Source: Actinoplanes lutulentus
Lineage (GTDB): Bacteria > Actinomycetota > Actinomycetes > Mycobacteriales > Micromonosporaceae
Length of the DNA stretch: 64,000 bases
Direction of reading: 5' to 3'
NCBI RefSeq assembly: GCF_003259845.1
Contig: NZ_QLMJ01000016.1
Coordinates: 186,001-250,000, forward strand
Position numbers and translations under genes: made by a program
Shown: positions 40,799 to 51,597 of the stretch, one piece after another
How the letters are laid out: each line of letters begins with the position of its first letter
Numbering within the stretch: position 1 is the stretch's first letter
The notes under the pieces: model-generated
What the model was told of the DNA's origin: nothing
The model's input: the letters and a program-made list of their open reading frames with translations, nothing else
Databases searched by the model: none

Positions 40799-41998
40799 TC
40801 ACCAGGTGACCGGCAGCGACGTGAGGCCGTAGGCGACGCCTTCCATCGCGAACTCGACCTCCTCGAACGGCACCGCTAGTGCGAGCGTAGGGATTCGGCG
40901 GTAGAGGGTGCCATAGATGACCTGCAATTCGACACGGGCCAGAGATTGACCAAGACATTGATGCGAGCCGTAACCGAAAGCGTGATGCTGACGCGCCGGG
41001 CGACTCAAATCGAGGCGGTCGGGCTCGGCGAATTCGGCGGGGTCGTAATTGGCGCCGGCCAGGTCGAAGATGACACCGTCGCCGGCCTTGATCGTGGTCC
41101 CGTGCAGTTCGATGTCCTCGACGGCGATGCGCCGGATGCCGGAGTGCACGATCGTCAGATACCGCAGCAGCTCCTCGGCGGCGTTCGCCACGAACTTTGG
41201 GTCGTCACTGTTCTCCCGCAGTTTCCGCAGCTCATCGGGGTTCCGCAGCAGGGCGAGGGTGCCCAGCGAGATCATGCTGGCGCTGGTCTCGTGCCCGGCG
41301 ATCAGGATCGCGCTGCCCATCGTGACCGCTTCGGCGAACGTCATCTCGCCGGCGGTGACCCGCGCGCCCATCTCGGAGAGCACGTCGTCGGCCGGCTGCT
41401 CGATCTTGGCGGCGAGCAGACCGCCGAGATATTCGCCGAGCCCCTTGCCGGCCTGGGCCGCGTCGTCCGGGTCAGTGTCGTGGCTGATCGCCCGGCGGCT
41501 CGCCGCCTGGAAGAACGCATGATCCGCATAGGGCACACCGAGGATCTGGGTGATCACCAGCGTCGGAACCGGCAGCCCGATCTTCTCGACCAGGTCAGCG
41601 GGGTTGTCGCCGGCCAGCATGTCGTCCACCAGACCGTCGAAGATCCGCTGGATCCGCGGACGCAACGCCTCCACGCGCTTCACCATGAAAGGCGCATTGA
41701 CCGTACGCCGCAGCCGGGTGTGCTCGGGCGGATCGGTGTTGGTGATCAGCGACGGGATGTGCGGCGCCATGGCGGCCCGCGCCCGCGTCATGTGCGGATA
41801 ACCGGGCAGCTTCTCGTCGATGCTCAGCCGGGGATCGTTGAGCAGGGCGCGCTGGTCGGCGTGCCGGGTCACGAACCACGGCGTGCTGCCGTCCCAGATC
41901 CGCACCTGGCCGACCGGCGGCATCGCGGCGATCTCCGGCGCGGGCGCGAACGGGCAGCGGGCCTCGCGGTGCATCGGGTAATAGGGGGCGTCGGGCAT
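40799..41998 (-). CDS. Cytochrome P450
   Basis: 399 residues, the standard bacterial size. I-helix AGHETSASMISLG (~240), K-helix EELLRYLTIVHSGIRR (ExxR), PERF-equivalent FAEPDRLDLSR and the heme-Cys loop FGYGSHQCLGQSLARVEL (~345) are all present. N terminus CPFAPAPEIAAM and FMVKRVEALRPRIQR fit the CYP105/CYP107-like actinobacterial branch, though I cannot assign a family. First gene of a self-contained electron-transfer operon. Substrate unknown; the aromatic-catabolism genes 2 kb away make an aromatic substrate possible. Confidence 0.93.
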   Translation of the reverse strand: MPDAPYYPMHREARCPFAPAPEIAAMPPVGQVRIWDGSTPWFVTRHADQRALLNDPRLSIDEKLPGYPHMTRARAAMAPHIPSLITNTDPPEHTRLRRTVNAPFMVKRVEALRPRIQRIFDGLVDDMLAGDNPADLVEKIGLPVPTLVITQILGVPYADHAFFQAASRRAISHDTDPDDAAQAGKGLGEYLGGLLAAKIEQPADDVLSEMGARVTAGEMTFAEAVTMGSAILIAGHETSASMISLGTLALLRNPDELRKLRENSDDPKFVANAAEELLRYLTIVHSGIRRIAVEDIELHGTTIKAGDGVIFDLAGANYDPAEFAEPDRLDLSRPARQHHAFGYGSHQCLGQSLARVELQVIYGTLYRRIPTLALAVPFEEVEFAMEGVAYGLTSLPVTW

Positions 41999-42068
41999 GA
42001 ACCCATGCAAACAGGGCTACCTGACACGACCCGGACGCGAACCTGACAAAAGCCGGACGTGACCCAGG

Positions 42069-42758
42069 TCACCCGAGGCAGTACCCGAACCCGCGCCGCG
42101 TGTGGATCAACGCCGGCTGGGTGGCGTCCACCTTCTGCCGCAGCCGGGAGACGAGCCGCTCGATGGCGTTGAGCCCGCGCGCTTCACCCCAGACGCTTTC
42201 CGAGAGCTGCTCCTTGGAGAGCACTCTTCCGGCGTTGCAGAGCAGGTGCCGGAGCAGCCGGTACTCGGCCGGGGTCACGTCGAGCGGCCGGTCACCACGC
42301 CAGGCCTGAAACACGACCTCGTCGAGGACGAGGTCGCGATGGCGCAGTTCGGGCTGGCGCAGCTGGACGTGCACGCGGGCCAGCAGCTCCGGGATCCGGC
42401 AGGGTTTCGTGACGTAGTCCTCGACCTCGGTACCGAGCTCGGGCAGCAGCAGGTCTAGGGCGTCGCAGGTGGTCATACAGATGATCGGCGGCCGGTCGGC
42501 GAGGACAGGCCGGGCCCGCGCCAGGTCATGCAGGTCGGGGATCTCGACGTCCACGATGAGCAGGTCGAAGTGCCGCTCGTCGAGGCTGGCCATGGCGTCC
42601 GTCCCGGTGGCCACGGCAGTGACGGCGTAACCAGCGGCGGCGAGGCGCCCGGTCAGCGATTCCCGCAGGTCAAGCTCCGGAATGATGACAAGCAGGTGCC
42701 CGCGCTGCCGGGTGTGACCGTGATCGCGTCGTTCCAGACCGTGCCGGTCGACAGACAT
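42069..42758 (-). CDS. Orphan OmpR-family response regulator, atypical receiver
   Basis: 229 residues. Receiver (~22-135) followed by a winged-helix effector (~140-229: LDVTPAEYRLLRHLLCNAGRVLSKEQLSESVW and VSRLRQKVDATQPALIHTRRGFGYCL). The phospho-acceptor Asp in LLIVDVEIPDL and Lys in YVTKPCR are present. The acidic pair that binds Mg2+ (usually DDE in VLVVDDE) is replaced by IPE in LLVIIPELD, so it may work without phosphorylation. No kinase is adjacent. GGGAGGG precedes the ATG by 3 bases. Confidence 0.88.
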   Translation of the reverse strand: MSVDRHGLERRDHGHTRQRGHLLVIIPELDLRESLTGRLAAAGYAVTAVATGTDAMASLDERHFDLLIVDVEIPDLHDLARARPVLADRPPIICMTTCDALDLLLPELGTEVEDYVTKPCRIPELLARVHVQLRQPELRHRDLVLDEVVFQAWRGDRPLDVTPAEYRLLRHLLCNAGRVLSKEQLSESVWGEARGLNAIERLVSRLRQKVDATQPALIHTRRGFGYCLG

Positions 42759-43152
42759 TGACCCTCCCGACTCCCGTAAACCCCACCAACTCTCCCAGCC
42801 CACCCCAAGTCCCGCCAGAGCGCCAAGGAGGCCGCAGCCCGGGTGAAGCCGAGACGAGGGCACACGGTGCGTCCGGGTCCAGGGCAAGGACTGCTGCCGA
42901 TACCGCCTTGATCTTGGAAACCTTTGGGTGCCCTGACCCCCCACGAGGTTCCACAAAGCCCGAACTCTCCGCCATTTGCGGTGGCAGAGCGTCACCACGG
43001 CGCCCGCAGACCACTCAAAGTCGACCCGCCATGGCAGCAGCCACCCTGAAATCGTGAGTTTGCGGTCGGCAGTGCGGCCAAACCGCACAAGATCGCCCGA
43101 CAGGATCGAGTTCTCGCCCAAATCCGCCGCAAGCGACGCCCAGCGCCGGCAC

Positions 43153-43360
<208 letters not shown>

Positions 43361-43437
43361 TCGACATCATCGACGCCGGGCAACCAGAGGACCGTAGAGC
43401 CGGCGACCCGGCAGAGTCGCGGGACGGACCACGGTTG

Positions 43438-44316
43438 CTACGCGTCCGCCGGGGCCAGCACGATGTCGAACCGCACCCGGCTCCACTCCCGCCCACCCAG
43501 ATCACGACCATCCGGGGTCACCCCGCCAACCGGCTGCGGCACGAAATCCTTCACCAGCGACTCCCGCACCCCGAAAACACTGTCGCTGGACAGCAATTCG
43601 TCACCGCGGACGAAAATGTGCGTCACCAGAGTCCGCATCCCGGCCGCCGTCACCATGAAATGCAAATGGGACGCCCGTAACGGCGAACGACCGGTAGCGG
43701 CCAGCAACCGCCCCACCGGACCATCATGCGGAATCGGATAAGGCCGGGGAACAAGCGCCCAGAACCGATAACCGCCATCCGACCCGGAAAACAAATGCCC
43801 GCGCGCCGCCACCCGATCGTCACCGTATTGCACGTCATAAAAGCCGTCGTCGTCCGCTTCCCACACTTCGATGCGGGCATCCGGAACCGGATTCCCCGAC
43901 GTGTCAGTGACAACACCCTCTACCCAGCACGGCTGCCCGGCCGCTCCGAAAGAAATGTCACCACCCTGCGGCACCAGCGGCGACCCGTCGACAAAGAACG
44001 GCCCGAAAACCGTGGCCTCGGTCGCCGATCCGTAAGCCTCGTTGTTCACCGTGACGGTCTGCATCGAAGCCCCGAGCACGTCCGAGAGCAGGATGAACTC
44101 CTGCCGCCGCTCGTCGGTGATGTGCCCGGTCTCGGTGAGGAAACCAATCGCCTCCTGCCATTCGGCGTCGGTCAGCCGCACCTCCCGCACAAAAGCGTGC
44201 AGATGCCGGGTCAGCGATTGCATGATTTCCCGAAGACGCGGATCCGGCGTCGAGTCGAACGACGCCACGACCTCGTCGGTCAGTCGTTCTTCGCGTTTCT
44301 GCTGTTCGTCGCTCAC
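43438..44316 (-). CDS. Hydroxyquinol 1,2-dioxygenase (intradiol)
   Basis: 292 residues, standard for catechol-type intradiol dioxygenases. Helical linker domain (~10-100) then a beta-sandwich with the four Fe(III) ligands: Tyr in DDDGFYDVQYG (~165), Tyr in RPYPIPHDGPVG (~197) and the two His in RASHLHFMV (~220-222). GVVTDTSGNPVPDARIEVWEAD is a family signature. The neighbouring maleylacetate reductase shows that the substrate is 1,2,4-trihydroxybenzene, yielding maleylacetate. Last gene of a three-gene operon, overlapping the reductase by ATGA. Confidence 0.9.
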   Translation of the reverse strand: MSDEQQKREERLTDEVVASFDSTPDPRLREIMQSLTRHLHAFVREVRLTDAEWQEAIGFLTETGHITDERRQEFILLSDVLGASMQTVTVNNEAYGSATEATVFGPFFVDGSPLVPQGGDISFGAAGQPCWVEGVVTDTSGNPVPDARIEVWEADDDGFYDVQYGDDRVAARGHLFSGSDGGYRFWALVPRPYPIPHDGPVGRLLAATGRSPLRASHLHFMVTAAGMRTLVTHIFVRGDELLSSDSVFGVRESLVKDFVPQPVGGVTPDGRDLGGREWSRVRFDIVLAPADA

Positions 44317-45365
44317 CGCGGTTCCTCTCCCGCCCAGGCGCGGCGGAGCAGTTCGCTGAGATTCTCGGATGTCACCGTTACCGGATTACTCGGCGGCACG
44401 GCCGGAAGTACCGCGCCGACCACGGCGGGAATGTCGCTCTCCCGCAGCCCGAGATCGCGGAGTGCATGCGGTGCGGCCGTTTCCGCGTACAAAAGCTGGA
44501 GGCCGGTAATCGCCGAGGCCGCGCCGAACGCTTGCGCCAGGCGGTCGGAGACCGCCGGCAGATCAACGACATTAAAGGCCATGACGTACGGGAGAACGAC
44601 CGCGTGCGTCTGCGCGTGCGGCAGATTGAACATGCCTCCGAGGGCATGGCAAATCTTGTGATGCAGCCCGGAACCCGCCGAGGCGAACGCGACAGCGGCG
44701 AGATGGGCGCCGAAAAGCGTCTGTTCGCGGCCGGCGAGTTCATCAGGATCCCTGACGATCCGGGGCAGGCCGGTACGCAGAGCGCGGATGCTCTCCAGCG
44801 CGAGGGCCTGGTTGATCGGGTCGGTGTTCGGCGCCCACATCGCCTCCACGCTGTGCGCGAGCGCGTTGAGCCCGGAGGCGACACTCAGCTCGACCGGAAG
44901 TGACAGCGTCAGCCCGGCGTCGTAGACCACCGTGCGAGGCAGTACCCGATGGTCGACACCGGTGGTCTTGCGACCGTTTTCGGTCATCCCCCAGACGGGC
45001 GTGGCCTCGGAGCCGGCATAGGTGGTCGGCACCGCGACGATCGGCAGACCGGTGGTGAGCGCGACCGCCTTGGCGAGCCCGGTGGCCGACCCGCCACCCA
45101 CGCTGACCAGAACGTCGAACCCGTCGGCGGCCTTACGGGCCCGCTCCGCGACCTCGACCGGCACGTGCATGACGACCTCGGAATATCGCGGCGCATCGGG
45201 CAGCACGACCGGCGACCGATCAGAAGCGATCACCAGCGGCCGCGAGCCCAGCCGAGCAACCTCAGCAGCGACAACCGAGGCAGCGCCAGACGAAGAAGCG
45301 CCAGACGAAGAAGCGCCGAAAACGACCCGCTGCGGCAACGTCTCGTGCGTGAAACTCAGGCTCAT
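44313..45365 (-). CDS. Maleylacetate reductase
   Basis: 350 residues, iron-alcohol-dehydrogenase superfamily. NAD(P) motif VSVGGGSATGLAKAVAL (~90), VPTTYAGSEATPVWGMTE, the His of LAHSVEAMWAPNTDP and GLHHKICHALGGMFNLPHAQ are as in MAR. Reduces maleylacetate to 3-oxoadipate. Near the N terminus the pentapeptide GASSS is duplicated (15-bp direct repeat at 45289-45318). Co-transcribed with its neighbours by ATGA overlaps on both sides. Confidence 0.92.
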   Translation of the reverse strand: MSLSFTHETLPQRVVFGASSSGASSSGAASVVAAEVARLGSRPLVIASDRSPVVLPDAPRYSEVVMHVPVEVAERARKAADGFDVLVSVGGGSATGLAKAVALTTGLPIVAVPTTYAGSEATPVWGMTENGRKTTGVDHRVLPRTVVYDAGLTLSLPVELSVASGLNALAHSVEAMWAPNTDPINQALALESIRALRTGLPRIVRDPDELAGREQTLFGAHLAAVAFASAGSGLHHKICHALGGMFNLPHAQTHAVVLPYVMAFNVVDLPAVSDRLAQAFGAASAITGLQLLYAETAAPHALRDLGLRESDIPAVVGAVLPAVPPSNPVTVTSENLSELLRRAWAGEEPR

Positions 45366-47119
45366 GCTGCCACGGTACGGCCGAGAATCGCCGCCAGAGC
45401 ATCGCGCAGACTCTGGTACGGATCAGCGGGCAACCCCATCGACCGCCAGCCGACGTGCTTGTCCGGCCGGACCAGAATCGCACCCTCCTCGGCGACCTCC
45501 CGCACCCGGGCCCAGTCGTAGTAGAGGTCGGTGACCTCCCGCCCCGGCCCGATGACCACGGCTTCCAGCGGCACACCGAGCTCCAGGCCGACCTTCTCCG
45601 CAGCCGCCGCCCAGGCCGACCCGGCGATCCCGGTGAGCAGCGTGAACCGGGTCATCGGCGCCAGGTCGAGCGTCGACACCCGCCGCCGCGCGTCACCGAC
45701 CCAGACGTGCGGCAACCGCGACCCGGGTACGGTCGACGCCTCGAAGTACAACTCCGGATCCCGGCTGGGCGCGGTCCGGACCGAGCCGTCCGGAACCACC
45801 GCCGACGACGTGTAGAACTGCCCGAGCTCGACGCCGTGCGCGTTGAACTCGTAGTGCTTCAGCTCCATGGCCGACACCAGCGCGGCCCGCTTCGCCGCAC
45901 CGGCCGGCGTGTTCTCCTTGCGCTCCTCGATACGTGCCGCCATCTCGGCCTCGTCGCGCGCGTCGAGCAGACCCAGTACCTCGAAGAACTGGACGAACTC
46001 CCGGCTCGACTGATTCGCCCGCGTCACGATCTGCCGGGCGACCGGCGCGCGCTCGGCGGTGTACGTGTCCAGCAGCGACGGGCCGGCCTGCCCGCGCAGC
46101 ACCGCGGCGAGTTTCCACGCCAGGTTGTACGCGTCCTGCACCGACGTGTTCGAGCCGAGCCCGTTCGACGGCGGATGCCGGTGCACCGCGTCGCCGGCAC
46201 AGAACACCCGCCCGGACTGCAGGTTCGTCGCGTACATCTCGTTGTTGCCCCAGAGCGACGCGCCGGTGATCTCCACGTCGATGTCCGGGATGCCGAGCAG
46301 GCTGCGCACGATCGCGACGGCGGCCGCGTCGTCGACGACCGGCGGCGGCTGGGAGATGTCGTATCCCCAGACGATCAGCCACTCGTTCCACGGCCGGACC
46401 ATCCGGACCAGGCCGGCGCCGATCCCGCCGACGTTGGAGCCGGGCTGGATCACCCAGTAGAGCACCGACGGCCGGTTGCCGACATAGGGCGCCAGATCCG
46501 CTTTGAAGGTGATGTTCATCGACCCGGCGATGTCCATCGCGCCTTCCATCGGCAGCCCGATATCAGCGGCGACCATGGACCGGGCACCGTCCGCGCCGAT
46601 CAGAAAGCGAGCGCGGATCGTGTGCTCCTCCCCCGTGAACCGGTCCAGCACGCGCACGTCAACGCCGTCGTCGTCCTGCGCGTGCGACAGATACTCGGTG
46701 GAGAACCTGGCCTGTGTGCCGCGTGAAACAGCGTTGCGGACCAGAATCGGCTCCAGATAGGTCTGCGGGATGTCGACCGGCAGGCACGGTGAGGCGAGCC
46801 GGTAATCGCCGTACCGTCCGGGGTGGGTTCCCCACGTCAGGATGCGGCCGATCTCCTCGCCGGCGATCGCCGTGCAGAAGACCGTGTCGCCCATCAGCTC
46901 GTGCGGGGTCGCGTCGGCGAGCACCTGCTCCTCGATGCCGGCGTCGCGGAACACCTCCATGGCCCGCTGATTGGTGATGTGCGCCCGGGGCGTGTTCGCC
47001 GTCCACCGGTACTTCGTGATCATCACGTTCGGGATGCCGAGCGTGGACAGCAGCAGAGCCGCCGCCGCTCCGGCCGGTCCCGACCCCACGATCACGACAT
47101 CGGTACTGATCTCCGCCAC
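45362..47119 (-). CDS. FAD-dependent aromatic hydroxylase (TfdB/PheA type)
   Basis: 585 residues. FAD motif VVIVGSGPAGAAAALLLSTLG, the DG motif FLIGADGARSMVAADIGLP (~175), the GD motif FCAGDAVHRHPPSNGLGSN (~310) and a C-terminal thioredoxin-like domain (~440-585) match 2,4-dichlorophenol/phenol hydroxylases. In this operon it most likely ortho-hydroxylates resorcinol or a related phenol to hydroxyquinol with NAD(P)H and O2. GTG start. First gene of the operon; the AraC gene lies 145 bp upstream on the same strand. Confidence 0.9.
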   Translation of the reverse strand: MAEISTDVVIVGSGPAGAAAALLLSTLGIPNVMITKYRWTANTPRAHITNQRAMEVFRDAGIEEQVLADATPHELMGDTVFCTAIAGEEIGRILTWGTHPGRYGDYRLASPCLPVDIPQTYLEPILVRNAVSRGTQARFSTEYLSHAQDDDGVDVRVLDRFTGEEHTIRARFLIGADGARSMVAADIGLPMEGAMDIAGSMNITFKADLAPYVGNRPSVLYWVIQPGSNVGGIGAGLVRMVRPWNEWLIVWGYDISQPPPVVDDAAAVAIVRSLLGIPDIDVEITGASLWGNNEMYATNLQSGRVFCAGDAVHRHPPSNGLGSNTSVQDAYNLAWKLAAVLRGQAGPSLLDTYTAERAPVARQIVTRANQSSREFVQFFEVLGLLDARDEAEMAARIEERKENTPAGAAKRAALVSAMELKHYEFNAHGVELGQFYTSSAVVPDGSVRTAPSRDPELYFEASTVPGSRLPHVWVGDARRRVSTLDLAPMTRFTLLTGIAGSAWAAAAEKVGLELGVPLEAVVIGPGREVTDLYYDWARVREVAEEGAILVRPDKHVGWRSMGLPADPYQSLRDALAAILGRTVAA

Positions 47120-47264
47120 GCCTGCCTCCGCACTGTGGTCCGGGTCACGTCGCGCCCAGTGTGTGCGCGCCCCGGGCGGTCACGGCAAGCCCCGGGCACC
47201 AACTCGGCGGAAACGCGTACCCATGGCGGATTCCCACCGGTCTCCTTTGCGGAGCCACCGCGCC

Positions 47265-48164
47265 TCAGCGCGCGTGACGTGCGCGTACCTCGGACGCTCG
47301 CAAACCGAAACGGGCCCGGAAAGCGTGCGAGAAGTGGGTTGCCGAGCCGAAGCCGCACGCTGCGGCGACCCCCGCGATCGTCGCCCCCGGCGACGCGGTG
47401 AGCAGCGCATGGGCCCGCTCCAACCGCCGGGACAGCACGAACCGCGGCAGACTGACGCCCGACGCCGCGAACAACCGGGACAAATGCCGCTCGCTCACGC
47501 CGATCGCACCCGCCACCCTCGGAGCGTTGAGACCGATCTCGGTCAGATGGTCATCGATGAAGGCGTGCGCGTTGGCCAGGTGCGCGGCCCCGACCTCGTG
47601 ACCGGGATTGACCATTGCCGCGAGCAGGCTCAGCAGCGTCGCCTCATCCGCTGCCGGGTCGCGCAGGGCGCGTCCGGCCAGCTTCGCGAGGGTACGCGCG
47701 GAGAGGTCCTCCCGAACCAGCGGAGCTCGCAACTCGTCGAGCCCGGACACCTCCCGGAACGTCGCCCGGGGCACCTTGATCGCGATCTCCTCAAGGCCCC
47801 GGGAGAAGCCGCGCAGGAACGGCCGGTCCGCGTCGCAGATCAGCACCTGTCCCGGGCGCAGCGTGACCACCCCGTCGTCGTGGTAGAAGAACGCCTCGCC
47901 GGCGACGGCCAGGTACACGGCGATCGCGTCGGCAGGATTCCTGCGGATCACCTCGGCCGGCCGTTCGACGACGTGGGCGTTGCCGCGGACCCGGGCCACG
48001 TGCATCCGGTCGAGCTGGAGGTTGATCTCGGTGCCGTCGAAGAGGCTCTCGCTGAGCATCCGGCAGCGCAGGCCGATCAGCGCGGAACGGTTGTGGTCCT
48101 CCCAGAGCGCGATCCGCTGCTCGGCGGGGAGGCCGGCCGTGCTGAATTCGATCAGCCGGTTCAT
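47265..48164 (-). CDS. AraC-family transcriptional regulator
   Basis: 299 residues. N-terminal AraC_binding_2-type sensing domain (~20-175, MHVARVRGNAHVVERPAEVIR and FFYHDDGVVTLRPGQVLI) and a C-terminal double HTH (~200-299: VAGAIGVSERHLSRLFAASGVSLPRFVLSRRLERA and IAGVAAACGFGSATHFSHAFRARFG). It lies just upstream of the hydroxyquinol operon in the same direction and is its probable activator, with the inducer likely the aromatic substrate or an intermediate. Confidence 0.9.
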   Translation of the reverse strand: MNRLIEFSTAGLPAEQRIALWEDHNRSALIGLRCRMLSESLFDGTEINLQLDRMHVARVRGNAHVVERPAEVIRRNPADAIAVYLAVAGEAFFYHDDGVVTLRPGQVLICDADRPFLRGFSRGLEEIAIKVPRATFREVSGLDELRAPLVREDLSARTLAKLAGRALRDPAADEATLLSLLAAMVNPGHEVGAAHLANAHAFIDDHLTEIGLNAPRVAGAIGVSERHLSRLFAASGVSLPRFVLSRRLERAHALLTASPGATIAGVAAACGFGSATHFSHAFRARFGLRASEVRARHAR

Positions 48165-48178
48165 GGACCACCTCCGAT

Positions 48179-49063
48179 CTACGTGCTCATCCTAACGACG
48201 ATGTCGGCGACCTGGCGGGTCGCGGGTGAGACGTCGCCGGCTCTGGTGGCGATCGCCAGGTCGACGGTGGCCGGGTCGTCGAGCTCGACGTAGGCCACCC
48301 CTTCCAGCGCGAGGCTGCGCACCGGCTCCGGGACCAGCGCGACGCCCATCCCGGCCGCGACGAAGACGACGAGGGTGGCCGTCTCCCCGACCTCGGTGAT
48401 CGGGTCGGGCCGGAAACCGGCGGCGGCGCAGGCCGCCAGAACGTGCTCGTGCATGGACGAACGATGCCCGGAGAAGTGCATGACGAAGGGGTCGGCGCGC
48501 AGCGCAGCGAGGTTGATGCGGTCGCGCCGGGCCAGCGGATGACGATCGGGCAGAACCGCGACCAGCCGCTCACGCCGCAGCACCTGAGACGATATTTCCG
48601 GATTCATCGATCCATCCGGACGGAACACCACCAGGTCGTAAACCCCGTCGATCAATCCGCTCAGCAACGCCGGGCTCAGCAGCTCCCCGTGCAGCTCCAG
48701 GCGAACCTCCGGCAACCGCGAACGCACCTCCCGCGCCGCCGCCGGCAGCAGGTCATAGGTGGCGGTGCCGATGAACCCCACCGACACCCGCCCCGCCTGA
48801 CCGGAAGCGACCATCGTCATGTCGGTCGCCGCCCGCTCTGCCGACCCGATCACCGCACGCGCGTGGTCAGCGAACCGGGACCCTGCTGACGTGAGCTCGA
48901 CCCGCCGCGTGGTGCGCGTGAACAGCGCGACGCCGAACTCCCGCTCAAGCTGCTTGATCTGCTGCGACAGGGCAGGCTGGGCGATGTGCAGCCGATCGGC
49001 GGCGCGCCCGAAATGCCGCTCCTCGGCGAGCGCCAGGAACGAACGGAGGTGGCGCAGTTCCAT
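48179..49063 (-). CDS. LysR-family regulator of pca genes (CatR/PcaQ-like)
   Basis: 294 residues. N-terminal HTH MELRHLRSFLALAEERHFGR...LHIAQPALSQQIKQLEREFG and a two-lobed ligand-binding domain (~92-290, VGFIGTATYDLLPAAAREV, LPDRHPLARRDRINLAAL). The sequence is close to CatR/CbnR-type regulators that respond to muconate-like acids. It diverges from pcaF with a 70-bp gap containing a TCAAT/ATTGA dyad, which is the classic LysR-target arrangement. ATG 49063 is preferred to a GTG two codons earlier. Confidence 0.92.
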   Translation of the reverse strand: MELRHLRSFLALAEERHFGRAADRLHIAQPALSQQIKQLEREFGVALFTRTTRRVELTSAGSRFADHARAVIGSAERAATDMTMVASGQAGRVSVGFIGTATYDLLPAAAREVRSRLPEVRLELHGELLSPALLSGLIDGVYDLVVFRPDGSMNPEISSQVLRRERLVAVLPDRHPLARRDRINLAALRADPFVMHFSGHRSSMHEHVLAACAAAGFRPDPITEVGETATLVVFVAAGMGVALVPEPVRSLALEGVAYVELDDPATVDLAIATRAGDVSPATRQVADIVVRMST

Positions 49064-49075
49064 AGCCACAGCTTA

Positions 49076-49127
49076 TCAATCGCTCATTATTGAGTATTGG
49101 ATTTAATCGTTGCTGGACACATAGGTT
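49076..49127 (+). promoter_or_regulatory. LysR binding site and pcaF promoter
   Basis: TCAAT-N8-ATTGA (49076-49093) is a LysR-box-like dyad between lysR and pcaF. A TAGGTT -10 (49122-49127) ends 6 bases before the pcaF ATG, suggesting a leaderless transcript. The -35 (TTGGAT, 49097, spacer 19) is poor, as usual for an activator-dependent promoter. Confidence 0.55.
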
Positions 49128-49133
49128 GGGACC

Positions 49134-50308
<1,175 letters not shown>

Positions 50309-50312
<4 letters not shown>

Positions 50313-50968
50313 CCGTCACCATCTGCGACACCACGGCCGAGGCCGTGGCCGGCATCCGGGACGGCTCGACCGTGCTGATCGGCGGGTTCGGCATGGCCGG
50401 CATGCCGGTGCAGCTCATCGACGCGCTCATCGACCAGGGCGCCTCCGACCTCACTGTCGTCTCCAACAACGCGGGCAACGGCGACACCGGGCTCGCGGCG
50501 CTGCTGGCCAAGGGACGCGTACGAAAGATGATCTGCTCTTTTCCCCGGCAGACCGACTCCTGGGTTTTCGACGGGCTGTACCGGGCCGGGAAAATCGAGC
50601 TCGAAGTGGTGCCGCAGGGCAATCTCGCCGAGCGGATGCGCGCCGCCGGGGCGGGAATCGGCGCGTTCTACGGCCGGACCGGCGTCGGCACACCATTGGC
50701 CGAGGGCAAGGAAACACGGGAGATCGATGGGCGTACCCACGTCCTGGAATTTCCGATCAAGGGTGACGTCGCGCTGATCGGCGCGTTTCGCGCCGACCGG
50801 ATGGGCAATCTGGTGTATCGCAAAACCGCGCGCAATTTCGGCCCGGTGATGGCGACCGCCGCCGCCGTGACGATCGCCCAGGTCAGCGAGGTGGTCGAGA
50901 CTGGAACGCTCGATCCCGAAGTGATCGTCACGCCGAGCATCTATGTGGACCGGGTGGTGGCGGTATGA
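50309..50968 (+). CDS. pcaI: 3-oxoadipate (3-oxoacid) CoA-transferase subunit A
   Basis: 219 residues. The CoA-transferase family I alpha signature: DGSTVLIGGFGMAGMPVQLI, DLTVVSNNAGNGDTGLAALL, QGNLAERMRAAGAGIGAFY and GDVALIGAFRADRMGNLVYRKTARNF. With subunit B it transfers CoA from succinyl-CoA to 3-oxoadipate. GTG start within the pcaF stop (GTGA). Confidence 0.92.
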
Positions 50969-51597
50969 GCCTCGACAAACACGAAATGGCCGCCCTGGTG
51001 GCACGCGACATCGCGCCGGGCTCCTATGTGAACCTCGGCATCGGGCAGCCGACGCTGGTGGCCGACCATTTGCCGGCCGGTGCGGGAATCGTGCTGCACA
51101 CCGAGAACGGCATGCTCAACATGGGCCCGGCGGCCGTCGGCGATCAGATCGACCCGGATCTGACGAATGCCGGCAAGATTCCGGTGACGGAATTGCCGGG
51201 GTCGGCCTATTTCCACCATGCCGATTCGTTCGCGATGATGCGCGGCGGCCACCTTGACGTGTGCGTGATGGGCGCTTTCCAGGTGTCGGCGAACGGCGAC
51301 CTGGCGAACTGGCACACCGGCGACCCGGACGCGATCCCGGCCGTCGGCGGCGCGATGGATCTGGCGGTCGGCGCGAAAAGCGTCTACGTGATGATGACGC
51401 TGTTCACCAAGCGCGGCGAGCCCAAGCTGGTGCCGGAGTGCACGTATCCGCTGACGGGCCTGAAGTGCGTCGACCGGGTCTACACGGACCAGGCGACATT
51501 CCTCATCACCGATGCGGGCGTGATCGTGCGCGACACCTTCGGCATCACGTTCGAGGAGCTCAGCGACCGGTTGGATGTCCCTCTGCTACGGCCTTGA
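50965..51597 (+). CDS. pcaJ: 3-oxoadipate (3-oxoacid) CoA-transferase subunit B
   Basis: 210 residues. GSYVNLGIGQPTLVADHLP, the catalytic Glu in VLHTENGMLNMG (~49), MMRGGHLDVCVMGAFQVSANGDLANW and DVPLLRP at the C terminus are typical of SCOT/PcaJ beta subunits. ATGA overlap with pcaI. Its last 38 bp overlap the convergent STAND gene. Confidence 0.92.
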   Translation: MSLDKHEMAALVARDIAPGSYVNLGIGQPTLVADHLPAGAGIVLHTENGMLNMGPAAVGDQIDPDLTNAGKIPVTELPGSAYFHHADSFAMMRGGHLDVCVMGAFQVSANGDLANWHTGDPDAIPAVGGAMDLAVGAKSVYVMMTLFTKRGEPKLVPECTYPLTGLKCVDRVYTDQATFLITDAGVIVRDTFGITFEELSDRLDVPLLRP

